Shown one piece after another: positions 7,141-14,641 of a stretch of DNA of 50,171 bases (positions within the stretch are counted from its first letter, which is position 1; every line of letters starts with the position of its first letter). The notes beneath the pieces were generated by a model. The model saw only the letters and a program-made list of their open reading frames with translations. It was not told the origin of the DNA and made no database searches. The stretch spans positions 1 through 50,171 of the forward strand of contig JAEWMJ010000022.1 of NCBI GenBank assembly GCA_023393165.1. The letters run 5' to 3'. This DNA comes from Bacillota bacterium (GTDB taxonomy: Bacteria; Bacillota; Clostridia; Christensenellales; Christensenellaceae). The position numbers and the translations under genes are program-made.

Positions 7141-7330
7141 GGTGTATGCAGGGCTTCACGTCCCTGCATACACCACTATCTATAGAATGCGCTTCGTCTC
7201 CCTGCGCGCTTGCCCCATGAGATTTCATCACGCCAGTATAGAACTGGAAATCCTTCTCGAAACTAATTTCGTCTGGGGGTCATGGCACGTGTTTCAACGC
7301 TCTAATACGATATGAGGTTATCAAAGATCT
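7141..7330 (-). other. Structured intergenic stretch with a perfect 13-bp inverted repeat
   Basis: GGTGTATGCAGGG (7141-7153) is repeated perfectly in inverted form (7162-7174) around an eight-base loop. Further right, on the minus strand, CCCC/GGGG encloses a GAAA/TTTC hairpin and a GATTT/AAATC helix capped by CCAGT/ACTGG. No U-run follows the 13-bp hairpin, so it is not a standard terminator. It may be a leader RNA of the 6669-7084 gene, a small RNA, or a DNA site such as an origin of transfer or replication. Confidence 0.4.
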
Positions 7331-7371
7331 GTTATATTAAGCCTCACGGCTAAATATCAAAATCAAAAAAA

Positions 7372-7692
7372 TCACTGAAATAAGGATTTAAGTACCTTAT
7401 AAGCATCTTCAGAAATACGAATCCCGGTTTCCTTTATCGGCCTTTTTTTAGGTTTGTAAGGCAATCCGTCCTTGGGGAAAAGAACTGGCATATCTGCATA
7501 GTCAGCTTCAATCAAGTCCATGATCTTATACATTTCTTGTTGAGTAAAAGCAGCTATGCGATTATTGTCTAAGTGTTTACGATTTAAGCAATTGCTCACA
7601 TACATTGGCGATCTGTCTATAGCAGTGGCTATATCAACCTGTGATACCTCCGACAAACGTATGGCTTTTCGTAGTTCCTCAAAATACCTCAT
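7372..7692 (-). CDS. Small helix-turn-helix protein of the immunity region
   Basis: A 106-residue protein with a TAGGAG ribosome site before ATG 7692. Residues 10-40 (S-E-V-S-Q-V-D-I-A-T-A-I-D-R-S-P-M-Y-V-S-N-C-L) fit a Cro/C1-type helix-turn-helix. The C-terminal half has a P-Y-K-P-K-K-R-P linker and a short helical end. It lies downstream of the Cro-like gene at 7737-7979, on the same strand, and is probably an early lysogeny or element-control regulator. Confidence 0.65.
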   Translation of the reverse strand: MRYFEELRKAIRLSEVSQVDIATAIDRSPMYVSNCLNRKHLDNNRIAAFTQQEMYKIMDLIEADYADMPVLFPKDGLPYKPKKRPIKETGIRISEDAYKVLKSLFQ

Positions 7693-7736
7693 TGCGCAGT
7701 CTCCTATTCGTTTTCAATCCTTGGCGGCTCTGAACA

Positions 7737-7979
7737 CTATTTATTATTTATATGCTTCTTTGCGTAGCATTTATTTGCAAAAAAAATTTCATCTTTAAAG
7801 ATTTGCTCAACATTTTGATTTAAGGTTATCGCAATATCATTAGCAATGTTATAACTTGGATTACGCAACCCATTTTCAATTAATCCATAATAAGAACGGC
7901 TTATATTTGATCTTTCGGCAACTTCTTCTTGCGATAAATTAAGATTTTTCCTAATATTAATTAAGATATTTCTTTTCAT
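7737..7979 (-). CDS. XRE-family Cro-like regulator
   Basis: An 80-residue protein with a complete XRE helix-turn-helix (L-S-Q-E-E-V-A-E-R-S-N-I-S-R-S-Y-Y-G-L-I-E-N-G near residues 14-37) and a short tail. A GGAAG ribosome site precedes the ATG. It is transcribed away from the repressor gene at 8123-8458, from a consensus promoter (8014-8042) embedded among palindromic operators. This divergent layout is that of a Cro/CI-type switch. The protein itself would be the Cro-like arm. Confidence 0.8.
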   Translation of the reverse strand: MKRNILINIRKNLNLSQEEVAERSNISRSYYGLIENGLRNPSYNIANDIAITLNQNVEQIFKDEIFFANKCYAKKHINNK

Positions 7980-7996
7980 ATTAATACTTCCTTAAT

Positions 7997-8066
7997 GCTA
8001 CTTTATGTAGCATATTATAGTGCTACATAAAGTAGCTGTCAATATATTTTTGCTACTTTTTGTATC
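7997..8066. promoter_or_regulatory. Three palindromic operators of the divergent XRE switch
   Basis: GCTAC-N5-GTAGC occurs at 7997-8011 and 8022-8036, and a near copy (GCTAC-N5-GTATC) at 8052-8066. The first two together form a perfect 16-bp inverted repeat separated by eight bases around the -10 box of the leftward promoter. These are very likely binding sites for the XRE proteins on either side. Confidence 0.82.
8014..8042 (-). promoter_or_regulatory. Consensus leftward promoter of the Cro-like gene
   Basis: TTGACA (8037-8042) and TATAAT (8014-8019) on the minus strand are separated by exactly 17 bases. One operator fills the spacer and another lies just downstream, so bound repressor would block it. 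Confidence 0.85.
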
Positions 8067-8068
8067 AT

Positions 8069-8100
8069 TTGATTAATCTAGTAAAAAAAAACTGTATAAT
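8069..8100 (+). promoter_or_regulatory. Rightward promoter of the repressor gene
   Basis: TATAAT at 8095-8100 lies 22 bases before the repressor start codon. The best -35 candidate is TTGATT at 8069-8074, with a long spacer of 20 bases, so this promoter may be weaker or helped by protein bound at the third operator. Confidence 0.5.
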
Positions 8101-8122
8101 GTGAAAAAGGGGTGAACAATGT

Positions 8123-8458
8123 ATGTTAGGGGATAAAATTAAAGAATTAAGAACTCAGAATAATCTAACACAAATTGAATTGGCCCATAAATTAAAAATA
8201 ACTCGATCTGCGTTATCACTTTATGAACTAAATAAAAGAAAGCCTGATAGCGATCTTCTTCTTATTATTGCTAATTTTTTTAATGTTTCCACAGATTATT
8301 TATTAGGTAAAGATATAAATAAGAAAGACATCTCGGATAATTTATTGACTGGGTTATCACCCGAAAATCAAAAAAAGGCTATTGAATATATCAAAATGCT
8401 CAAATTAGTTGATGAAGTAGAAAATAGTCAAAGTCCAAAAAATAAAAAAACTATGTAA
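8123..8458 (+). CDS. XRE-family repressor of the integrated element
   Basis: A 111-residue protein. The second of two ATGs is used because the first runs into a stop after five codons; AAGGGGTG precedes it by eight bases. Residues 1-62 form an XRE domain (N-N-L-T-Q-I-E-L-A-H-K-L-K-I-T-R-S-A-L-S, then Y-E-L-N-K-R-K-P-D). The C-terminal part has E-N-Q-K-K-A-I-E-Y-I, a motif common in small Firmicutes repressors. There is no peptidase domain, so induction would not use RecA-driven self-cleavage. It faces the Cro-like gene across the operators. Confidence 0.82.
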   Translation: MLGDKIKELRTQNNLTQIELAHKLKITRSALSLYELNKRKPDSDLLLIIANFFNVSTDYLLGKDINKKDISDNLLTGLSPENQKKAIEYIKMLKLVDEVENSQSPKNKKTM

Positions 8459-8732
8459 AATAATTACTTAAAGATAAACATATTAAGTAGCTCAATGAAA
8501 AATTAAATCAAATGAATAAATAACATGAAGTATAACTCATATAAAAAACATCTCTTATTGATGCTACATCTCCATAGATTTAAATTTTGAAAAAAAAAAT
8601 TAATTAATTGGCTGTTGTTGACGATGTTAAAATTAGTAAATTGACGACATTAGTTGACAAGAATGCCAAATAGCTACATGTGCAAAGAGATAAGGAAAAA
8701 AGTAAAAATGGTATTTAATTTAAAAACATAAC

Positions 8733-8882
8733 TTGAAATACCAAAACGATGATGAACAAATCATTACTTTATTAAATTCTTTATCATCTGAAGGCGAAAA
8801 AAAGGCCTTGGAGTTCGTATCTTTACTAAAACATATTCAAACAGACGTTGGAATGGATGATGAAATTGCACATAAAGATTGA
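8733..8882 (+). pseudogene. C-terminal remnant of a second XRE-type repressor
   Basis: A frame of 49 codons without a good start encodes S-S-E-G-E-K-K-A-L-E-F-V-S-L-L-K, clearly related to the C-terminus of the intact repressor at 8123-8458. The surrounding 8459-9063 stretch is AT-rich, holds stops in all frames and shows no other gene. It is best read as a decayed repressor duplicate. Confidence 0.6.
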
Positions 8883-9063
8883 CGTAGCTATTCGGAACTT
8901 AAGGAATGATTTAAAAAAGTATTTTATTTTTTTTGATAAAAAGGATTAATGCTAAATGAATATTATGAATGAATATTATGTAAAACATTGACAAAATCCA
9001 CAATTTATATTTTATTATAATATAAGTTACTTCAAAATTACGATAGTAGGTAGGTTGTTTGAT

Positions 9064-10209
9064 ATGTCTTCAGTTCGAAGCAGCAAAATTATTAACGAAC
9101 CAAAGTGGATTGAGAGCCTGCAATGCTGGCAGCAGAAAGTCCGTAGAGACGGCAAAAGATATACAGCAACTTCTTCTATTCCAGGTAATGAGGGTAAGGT
9201 TCAGTGCCGCGCTCGTGCTAAGGCTTGGAAAGAGGACGGTATTATAAACGGGAATACAAAGGTTTCAAGACTAAGTGAAAAATTCATAGAAGAGCTCAAG
9301 GTATCTACCTCCAAGAGCAACTGGTATAACTATGCACATTACGCAAAAAATTATCTTAAGCCACAAAAAGGCAATAAGAAAGTTGGTGATTTGACTGAAC
9401 AGGATTTGCAGGATGTCATACTTTATGCATTCAAACACCCTGTTAAAGGTACAAATAAAGTTGATGATTTATCTGCAAAAACTTTAAAAAATATTATGGA
9501 CTTTCTTAAAGCTTTAATGAAGTATGCCCGGAAAAACAATGCATCTGCTCTATATCCAGAAAATCTTTATATTCCAAAGACTGCTAGGAAGAGTAAAAAA
9601 GGCTCTTTGCAGCCGGACGATATTATTACACTATTTTCAAATAGCAAGACTACCGATCATAAAAAGGTAATCGAAGAATGGTATATTCATGCTTTCCGGT
9701 ATGAAGTTATTACTGGCCATCGGCCTGGTGAGATATTTGGCTTAAAAAAATCAGACATAAAAACTGGATATTGCATTTGTAACAGAGCAATAAATATCTA
9801 CGGTGAAACTACGGATGGCAAGAATGAGAATGCTCAGAGAAATTACGAAATTCCAGAGCTTGCAAAAGAAGTATTAAAGGACCAGGCAGCCATGCTTAAA
9901 AAGTCTAATGTTTCTTCAATATATGTTTTTCCTTCGCCTGATGGAACGCCTGTAAAATACAATACTTATTATAAGCATTGGTGTAGATATCGTAACTATA
10001 ATAAAATCTCAGAACGTACTCCATACGAAATCAGACATACATGGTTTTCTATTAATAAAAATGTACCGGATGCACTTTTAAAACCAATGGGAGGGCACGG
10101 ACGTGATTTTGACTCTATGGGTACATATGGTCATCCAATAAATGGCGAATCACATCAAACTGCTGTTATGGTAAATGATAATTTAAAAAATATCCTCAAT
10201 AAAAAGTAA
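9064..10209 (+). CDS. int: Tyrosine recombinase (integrase) of the element
   Basis: A 381-residue integrase started at the ATG at 9064, which fits the GTAGG-type ribosome site better than the upstream TTG at 9055. Order: an N-terminal arm-binding region, a SAM-like core-binding domain (about residues 65-165) and the catalytic domain. Catalytic residues visible are arginine 220 (T-G-H-R-P-G-E), the Y-E-I-R-H-T-W box (tyrosine replaces the usual first histidine), G-G-H-G and the nucleophile tyrosine 355 in M-G-T-Y-G-H. It would recombine the element with the 3' end of a tRNA-Ser gene; a fragment of that end lies 160 bases downstream. It is the last gene of the element. Confidence 0.9.
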   Translation: MSSVRSSKIINEPKWIESLQCWQQKVRRDGKRYTATSSIPGNEGKVQCRARAKAWKEDGIINGNTKVSRLSEKFIEELKVSTSKSNWYNYAHYAKNYLKPQKGNKKVGDLTEQDLQDVILYAFKHPVKGTNKVDDLSAKTLKNIMDFLKALMKYARKNNASALYPENLYIPKTARKSKKGSLQPDDIITLFSNSKTTDHKKVIEEWYIHAFRYEVITGHRPGEIFGLKKSDIKTGYCICNRAINIYGETTDGKNENAQRNYEIPELAKEVLKDQAAMLKKSNVSSIYVFPSPDGTPVKYNTYYKHWCRYRNYNKISERTPYEIRHTWFSINKNVPDALLKPMGGHGRDFDSMGTYGHPINGESHQTAVMVNDNLKNILNKK

Positions 10210-10215
10210 AATGTG

Positions 10216-10238
10216 AAAGGGGTTTATAACCCCTTTTT
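10216..10238 (+). terminator. Intrinsic terminator of the integrase gene
   Basis: AAAGGGGTT and AACCCCTTT pair around a three-base loop and run into TTTTT, directly after the integrase stop codon. Confidence 0.8.
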
Positions 10239-10367
10239 AAACCCCTTTTTGTTATTTCGGATGTTATATAAGTATATGTGAGAACGATATAAAATTAAAA
10301 AGAGGCCTTAAAACAGTACATTTTATAACACTTATTATACTCGATATATTCCTTAAAATATGAGCTA

Positions 10368-10395
10368 GAGAGTTCAAATCCCTCTTTCTCCGCCA
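10368..10395 (+). other. attR: 3' fragment of a tRNA-Ser gene
   Basis: The last 28 bases of a tRNA are present: a T-arm (GAGAG-TTCAAAT-CCCTC), a 3' acceptor strand TTTCTCC, a G discriminator and an encoded CCA. The acceptor sequence and G73 match tRNA-Ser. No tRNA body precedes it. Position after the integrase and before a terminator identifies it as the element's right attachment site. Confidence 0.75.
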
Positions 10396-10401
10396 AGCAA
10401 A

Positions 10402-10429
10402 AACAGGATGCAACCGCATCCTGTTTTTT
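10402..10429 (+). terminator. Terminator of the original tRNA-Ser gene
   Basis: ACAGGATGC and GCATCCTGT form a perfect nine-base-pair stem followed by a U-run, seven bases after the CCA of the tRNA fragment. Confidence 0.75.
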
Positions 10430-10439
10430 GTTTCACTGG

Positions 10440-10736
10440 GAAGAGGGATTTGAACCCGTGAGAAAACGTAGTGACTGCGCCCCAAAGGGCGAAAAAGGGA
10501 ACGTAGTTTTCACTGAGCATGAGATGAGCACAAGTGTTAGCCCGTTATTACTGCCGACATGCCGTGCGAATCCATAGCGAAGTGCCGAGTTTGCCAAGGG
10601 GCCGCACGCCCAAGCGTGATGAAGCGAATGCAGCACTCACTGAGCATGAGCTAAGCAGAAGCGAGCACAGACGAGCGATCTGCGAAGCCATAGTGAATTG
10701 GGAAACAGCAGCGCAGCTGCGTAAATCCCTCTTTCT
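10440..10736. repeat. Mosaic repeat A bounded by inverted tRNA-Ser 3'-end sequences
   Basis: The unit begins with the reverse complement of the tRNA T-arm (GGGATTTGAACCC) and ends with its direct form (AAATCCCTCTTTCT). Between them are blocks found elsewhere in the window, such as CACTGAGCATGAG (twice) and GCGAATCCATAGCGAAGTG, alternating with short GC-rich hairpins. Frames open across it are not protein-like. Confidence 0.7.
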
Positions 10737-10746
10737 GTTTATGATC

Positions 10747-10891
10747 AAGGATTTGAACCCGAAAGGAACGGAGCCGGCCGCTGCCTCAAGGCAGATGAAG
10801 GGAGGCGGAAGTTCGCTGAATGCGAGATGAGCATAAGCGCCCGCTTCCCTGCCCTGACTTTCGCGCAGTGCGAATCCGTAATGAAGTGCGA
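10747..10891. repeat. Mosaic repeat B, partial
   Basis: It starts with GGATTTGAACCCGAAAGG and contains GGAACGGAGCCG, GCGGAAGTTCGCTGAATGCG and GACTTTCGCGCAGTGCGAAT. These match blocks of repeat C at 48431-48808. The far tRNA-like end is missing. The remaining bases up to 11049 show nothing further apart from the ribosome site of the next gene. Confidence 0.65.
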
Positions 10892-11049
10892 GCAATATAC
10901 GCCATAGTGGACAGTTTGGATATTCAAACGATCTTTAATTTAACTTTACTGGCAAATTTCCAATAATCTCAACGATTTATTCTTTACATTATTTGCTATA
11001 TGCCTTATAATAATCTCAAATATGCAACGTTTTTTCTGGAGGTATTATT

Positions 11050-11316
11050 ATGGATGATCAGCCATTAGACCTCAAGCAGCAGAGATTGATTCGGAACACC
11101 AAAATTCTTATTGTTTTAGCAATCATTTTTTCTATTTATAATATTATTATAGTATTAATAGATTTTTATGTACTCTATAACCATATTTCATTCTTTTCAT
11201 TCTTGCTGAATATTGTTCTCATTTCATATGGAGTGTTTATTCTGCTCATTATTTTGAAAAAGGCCGACCGCTTCTTCGAAACATCGCGGTTTTTTTATTG
11301 TTCTACATACTTTTAA
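11050..11316 (+). CDS. Membrane protein, N-terminal part (frameshifted)
   Basis: An ATG with GGAGG nine bases upstream opens an 88-codon frame with two transmembrane helices (about residues 20-45 and 50-70). The frame stops shortly after a run of seven T residues at 11290-11296. In the shifted frame the same region reads A-V-F-L-L-F-Y-I-L-L-I-L, a natural membrane helix that joins the next frame. The intact ancestor was probably one membrane protein of about 205 residues of unknown function. The alternatives are programmed slippage on the T-run or two coupled small proteins. Confidence 0.55.
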   Translation: MDDQPLDLKQQRLIRNTKILIVLAIIFSIYNIIIVLIDFYVLYNHISFFSFLLNIVLISYGVFILLIILKKADRFFETSRFFYCSTYF

Positions 11317-11675
11317 TCTTATATAAAGATATATACGGTATATTTATATCCAGGTTTACTTGGGCAGTTTTTATCTCTTTTCCAATACAGTTCATACCAA
11401 CCATACTTCTGTTGTGTCTTTATCTAAAAATAAAAGGCAAAAAGACAAAGCCCAAACTTTCAATACGCTTATTTGCTATCTGGCTTGTTTTATGTATTAT
11501 AGTTATATGTATATCGCTTATAAATGAATATGCTATTTCTTATCTATGGGCATCGTTAGCGTTCTATTTTATTCCATTCGTATTTTCCTGGGTTGCATTC
11601 ATGTCCATAGTAAACGAAGGCTTCTATAATTATTTTATAGAAGCCCGTTACCGTAAAAAATTACCGACCAATTAG
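11298..11675 (+). CDS. Membrane protein, C-terminal part (frameshifted)
   Basis: This 125-codon frame can only begin at a TTG inside the end of the previous gene and lacks its own ribosome site. It encodes three to four further transmembrane helices and ends in a short basic tail (E-A-R-Y-R-K-K-L-P). It overlaps the previous frame by 19 bases in the -1 register. I treat both as one gene broken, or recoded, at the T-run near 11290. No enzymatic motif is visible. Confidence 0.5.
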   Translation: MFYILLILYKDIYGIFISRFTWAVFISFPIQFIPTILLLCLYLKIKGKKTKPKLSIRLFAIWLVLCIIVICISLINEYAISYLWASLAFYFIPFVFSWVAFMSIVNEGFYNYFIEARYRKKLPTN

Positions 11676-12354
11676 GTTCGCTGCGTTTGTGGCCCCCTCA
11701 ATGATCATACTATAAATAGCCTCAGATGGTTCGGCCCAAAATTCCGCTGCTTTTTCAATCGCTTTTGCCAGCCCCGGGGAAATATGGGGACCTTGTAATT
11801 GCTTCATAAATTCCCATTCCATTACCGCCTTAAGATCGTCGCTGTCATAGTTTGGCTATATTGCCTTTTCATTGCGGTCATGTCGTCTTGTATAGTGTTC
11901 TGCAATTTATCCAATTTATCTTCATCAGCGTCCTCCTGTTAAACGCTCTTTGCAGCGCACGCCGCGCTCCGGCATTTTCTACGGCTGTTATATCAAATTC
12001 TTCTGATTGAAGCAGCTTTCCTAAACTGATGTCATCCAGCTTATCTTGCAGCTTTTCTTCTGCTTCCTGCGCCGATCGGCTTATCTTTTCTTCTGCTTGC
12101 CGCGCGGTTTTCGCCTGTTTTTCGTAGCTGTCCCACTGACGCCATAGCGCCTGATATTCACTTTCCGGTATTTCGCCGTTTCTTACCTTTTCCGCCGTAT
12201 CCTGTACGCGTTGAAAATAATATTTAGACATCTTGTCCAACGCGTCCGACTGCTTCTGTACCGTTTGCAAATTCTGTTGCTCCTGATCGTACGTTTTTTG
12301 CAGTTCATCCGCATTCGTCTGGAAAGCATATCTTTCCGTAGCGAATCTTGCCAA
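11661..12354 (-). pseudogene. Broken coiled-coil protein gene
   Basis: A 158-codon frame (11878-12354, TTG start, stop just upstream) encodes a long charged coiled coil (E-E-K-I-S-R-S-A-Q-E-A-E-E-K-L and similar). Near 11940 the frame shifts: the neighbouring frame continues naturally as D-E-D-K-L-D-K-L-Q-N-T-I-Q-D-D. A second shift near 11850 leads into E-W-E-F-M-K-Q-L and on to A-E-F-W-A-E-P-S-E-A-I-Y, ending at 11661. At least two frameshifts and an abrupt 5' end mark it as decayed. It looks like an element or phage structural-type gene, but I cannot name the family. Confidence 0.6.
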
Positions 12355-12430
12355 AGACGTATCTTTCTTGTCTCTTCACATTCTTGGATTGATCCTTCTG
12401 TCATAATTTAACAAGTATATTTTTAATTAT

Positions 12431-12523
12431 TTAATAATTTAAAATGGAAACCACTATAGTACCAATTACTAGTATCGTAATCACTCCGGTAATAATGGCT
12501 GTTAGAATAAAAAACTGTTTCAT
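12431..12523 (-). CDS. 30-residue single-span membrane peptide
   Basis: The ATG at 12523 is preceded by a very strong GGAGGAGGT ribosome site. The peptide is one hydrophobic helix (F-F-I-L-T-A-I-I-T-G-V-I onward) with a lysine at position 2 and an N-Y end. It lies 55 bases after the LDI-like gene on the same strand and could be a small subunit or stabiliser of that membrane protein. No relatives are known to me. The ribosome site and the clean hydrophobic pattern argue that it is translated. Confidence 0.6.
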   Translation of the reverse strand: MKQFFILTAIITGVITILVIGTIVVSILNY

Positions 12524-12578
12524 TGATCTATACCTCCTCCATGTTAATTAACCTGGTGTGTTATCCAATAGCATTAAA

Positions 12579-14549
12579 TCACGCCGGAGTAATATGAATT
12601 GTTGTTCGCCCATCCAAGATTACATTCACAGAGGCTTTACCCAAATGATCTGCTTTAAATAGGATATCGGTGCCTTTAATTCCATAATCGCATCCTGGCT
12701 TCAACCTTTCAATCCCTAATTCCTGAATGCCTGGTTTATGCCCATTATACAATACAAGATCAAGATCATTCCCGTCGCTTTTTGCTTTTGCGACAAGTAC
12801 TTCAGGATATTTGCATTCAGTAAGAATCGGACCTTTGAACGCCCCCTCCCCAGGGCCTTTATGCATCATATTGTACCAGTCGTCTTTTTGCGCAAATCTA
12901 GCACAGATGATATTTGCATTTCCGCTTATTGAGGCGGCTTTATAAGCGAGTACACTATTATCTTCATATCTCACCATAAATTTATCAGCTACTTCAAGCA
13001 AATCCTTGACAAGCTTTCTATCTCCCATTTCACAAGCCGCCACTGCCAGACTTCCAATAATGTATCCGGGCGATTTCTTAAAGTTTCCAAAATCAAGCAT
13101 ATTATCCCATTTTCCCAAGGAAGTTACAAGCTCGCCATTTTCATAGAATAAGTAATCTTTTTTGCCAAAAATATAAGAGCGCTTGGCAAGTCCCGGATCA
13201 ACCGGATTTAAAAGTCGAGTCATTCCAAAAGAATTGAGGCCATCATATTCCGCAGGAAGATTTTCCAGTGATCTAAAACCAAATAAAGAATTTCGTAAGG
13301 AACATATATCACCTGAAACTTCGATAAAATTTTCTTTTAAGTATTTACTCAATTCATCGTAAATTTCTTCCAAATAGGTTGTATGATGATACCGATCATA
13401 TGGCAATATAGCATTCCACCCATATGCGTTGCAAAGCGGGAATACCCAATTCGGTTCGCACGGGAATAATCTGGTTCTATACTCTTTAAATTGTCTGGCC
13501 AAAACTTCCACAATGTCCTTTGAGCTATAATCATATGTTTTTGAGCTTTTTATAGAAGGTTTAAATTTTAGTGCACCTGGCTTTTCATAACGTAAGTCAC
13601 CGGTATTTGCGCCATAGAGTGTAATTGGAACTCCTGACCAACCTGAAAACATAATGTTTAAATTGCCAATTGGATCTGGGTTCCATCTAAACATTCCACC
13701 AAAATAAGACCATTTCCAATAGCTGCAAACTGATGGCATAGTAAAGCTTTCAATAATAAATCGTTGTGCTTGATTTAAATAACCATGAAAATTCGGGGTA
13801 TAATGACATTGCATCATTGCAAGCGTATATCCTAAATAATCCAAACTATAGCGGTATGCCGAATATTGCGATTGTTCAACACTCTCATAGCCGGTAAAAT
13901 CACCCGGCTCACGTAAGGTCATTTCAAATAAATATCTGCTTGCCTTTACTGAATCTTCATCAAGCTCACGGTTTGTCAATGGTACTGATTCTGCCACCAA
14001 CTTTTCGTGTAAAGCTACTTCTTCAACTAAATACTTCTCATGTAAATCACGCTTTTCTAATCTTATTTTATAATTTTTATTTGATAAACGTGATTTTACA
14101 ATAATTGTAAAGATCAATAGCGCCACAATAATTGCTATAGAATAAACCGGTGTATCGCCTTTAGCTGTAAAAAAGCCACCGATAATCGATAATACCCAAA
14201 GGTATAAATTTAACATGATTATGCCGGTACTCATCATTATTTGCATCGCGAATTTATAAAAGAAAGCAAATATTAAAATACCAAGTATTACACCCCATAA
14301 TGTACCGCAAGCAATAAATGCACCTCCAGGTATAATCAAGCCCCATCCTGCCGCCTGTAAGCCAGGCGACATATTTGCTATACCTGTTGTATTTAAAACG
14401 TATGGCAATATACCAATCAAACACATAAAAATATAAATAACGATAGTCCTTGTACGATATTTTGCAAACAACGGACTGATCTTATAAAGTGGAACTTCAT
14501 TCAACGGAGGTATTAAACGCCTTTTATTAGGTATGCTTTCTGTACTCAT
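12579..14549 (-). CDS. Membrane-anchored linalool dehydratase/isomerase-like protein
   Basis: A 656-residue protein. The first about 160 residues hold five predicted membrane spans; the rest is a soluble domain resembling the (alpha/alpha)6 barrel of linalool dehydratase/isomerase (LDI). Visible matches include N-P-D-P-I-G-N-L-N-I-M-F-S-G (aspartate 292) and C-E-P-N-W-V-F-P-L-C-N with cysteines 364 and 373. These have the same nine-residue spacing and flanking residues as the two active-site cysteines of the characterised LDI, and a Y-D-R-Y-H-x-T-x-Y segment follows. LDI hydrates and dehydrates terpene alcohols, but the substrate here is unknown. The gene follows a NosL/D/Y/F cluster and a 110-residue membrane protein on the same strand, suggesting joint function. 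Confidence 0.7.
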   Translation of the reverse strand: MSTESIPNKRRLIPPLNEVPLYKISPLFAKYRTRTIVIYIFMCLIGILPYVLNTTGIANMSPGLQAAGWGLIIPGGAFIACGTLWGVILGILIFAFFYKFAMQIMMSTGIIMLNLYLWVLSIIGGFFTAKGDTPVYSIAIIVALLIFTIIVKSRLSNKNYKIRLEKRDLHEKYLVEEVALHEKLVAESVPLTNRELDEDSVKASRYLFEMTLREPGDFTGYESVEQSQYSAYRYSLDYLGYTLAMMQCHYTPNFHGYLNQAQRFIIESFTMPSVCSYWKWSYFGGMFRWNPDPIGNLNIMFSGWSGVPITLYGANTGDLRYEKPGALKFKPSIKSSKTYDYSSKDIVEVLARQFKEYRTRLFPCEPNWVFPLCNAYGWNAILPYDRYHHTTYLEEIYDELSKYLKENFIEVSGDICSLRNSLFGFRSLENLPAEYDGLNSFGMTRLLNPVDPGLAKRSYIFGKKDYLFYENGELVTSLGKWDNMLDFGNFKKSPGYIIGSLAVAACEMGDRKLVKDLLEVADKFMVRYEDNSVLAYKAASISGNANIICARFAQKDDWYNMMHKGPGEGAFKGPILTECKYPEVLVAKAKSDGNDLDLVLYNGHKPGIQELGIERLKPGCDYGIKGTDILFKADHLGKASVNVILDGRTTIHITPA

Positions 14550-14641
14550 TTAAAAATCCTTTCTACCACAGGGTACTAACAAAAAATATTGTTGTCTTGC
14601 GTTAATCATGATTCACGCTCTTTAAGTAATTAAATCAAGTT

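Noticed and set aside
10440..10891. Possible CRISPR array
   Set aside because: Repeat blocks differ in order and spacing, spacers are not of uniform length and no cas gene is present.
10534..10927. Reading frames across the mosaic repeats near 10.6 kb
   Set aside because: Composition is low-complexity and non-protein-like, and the frames are interrupted in the related copies at 36.8 and 48.4 kb.
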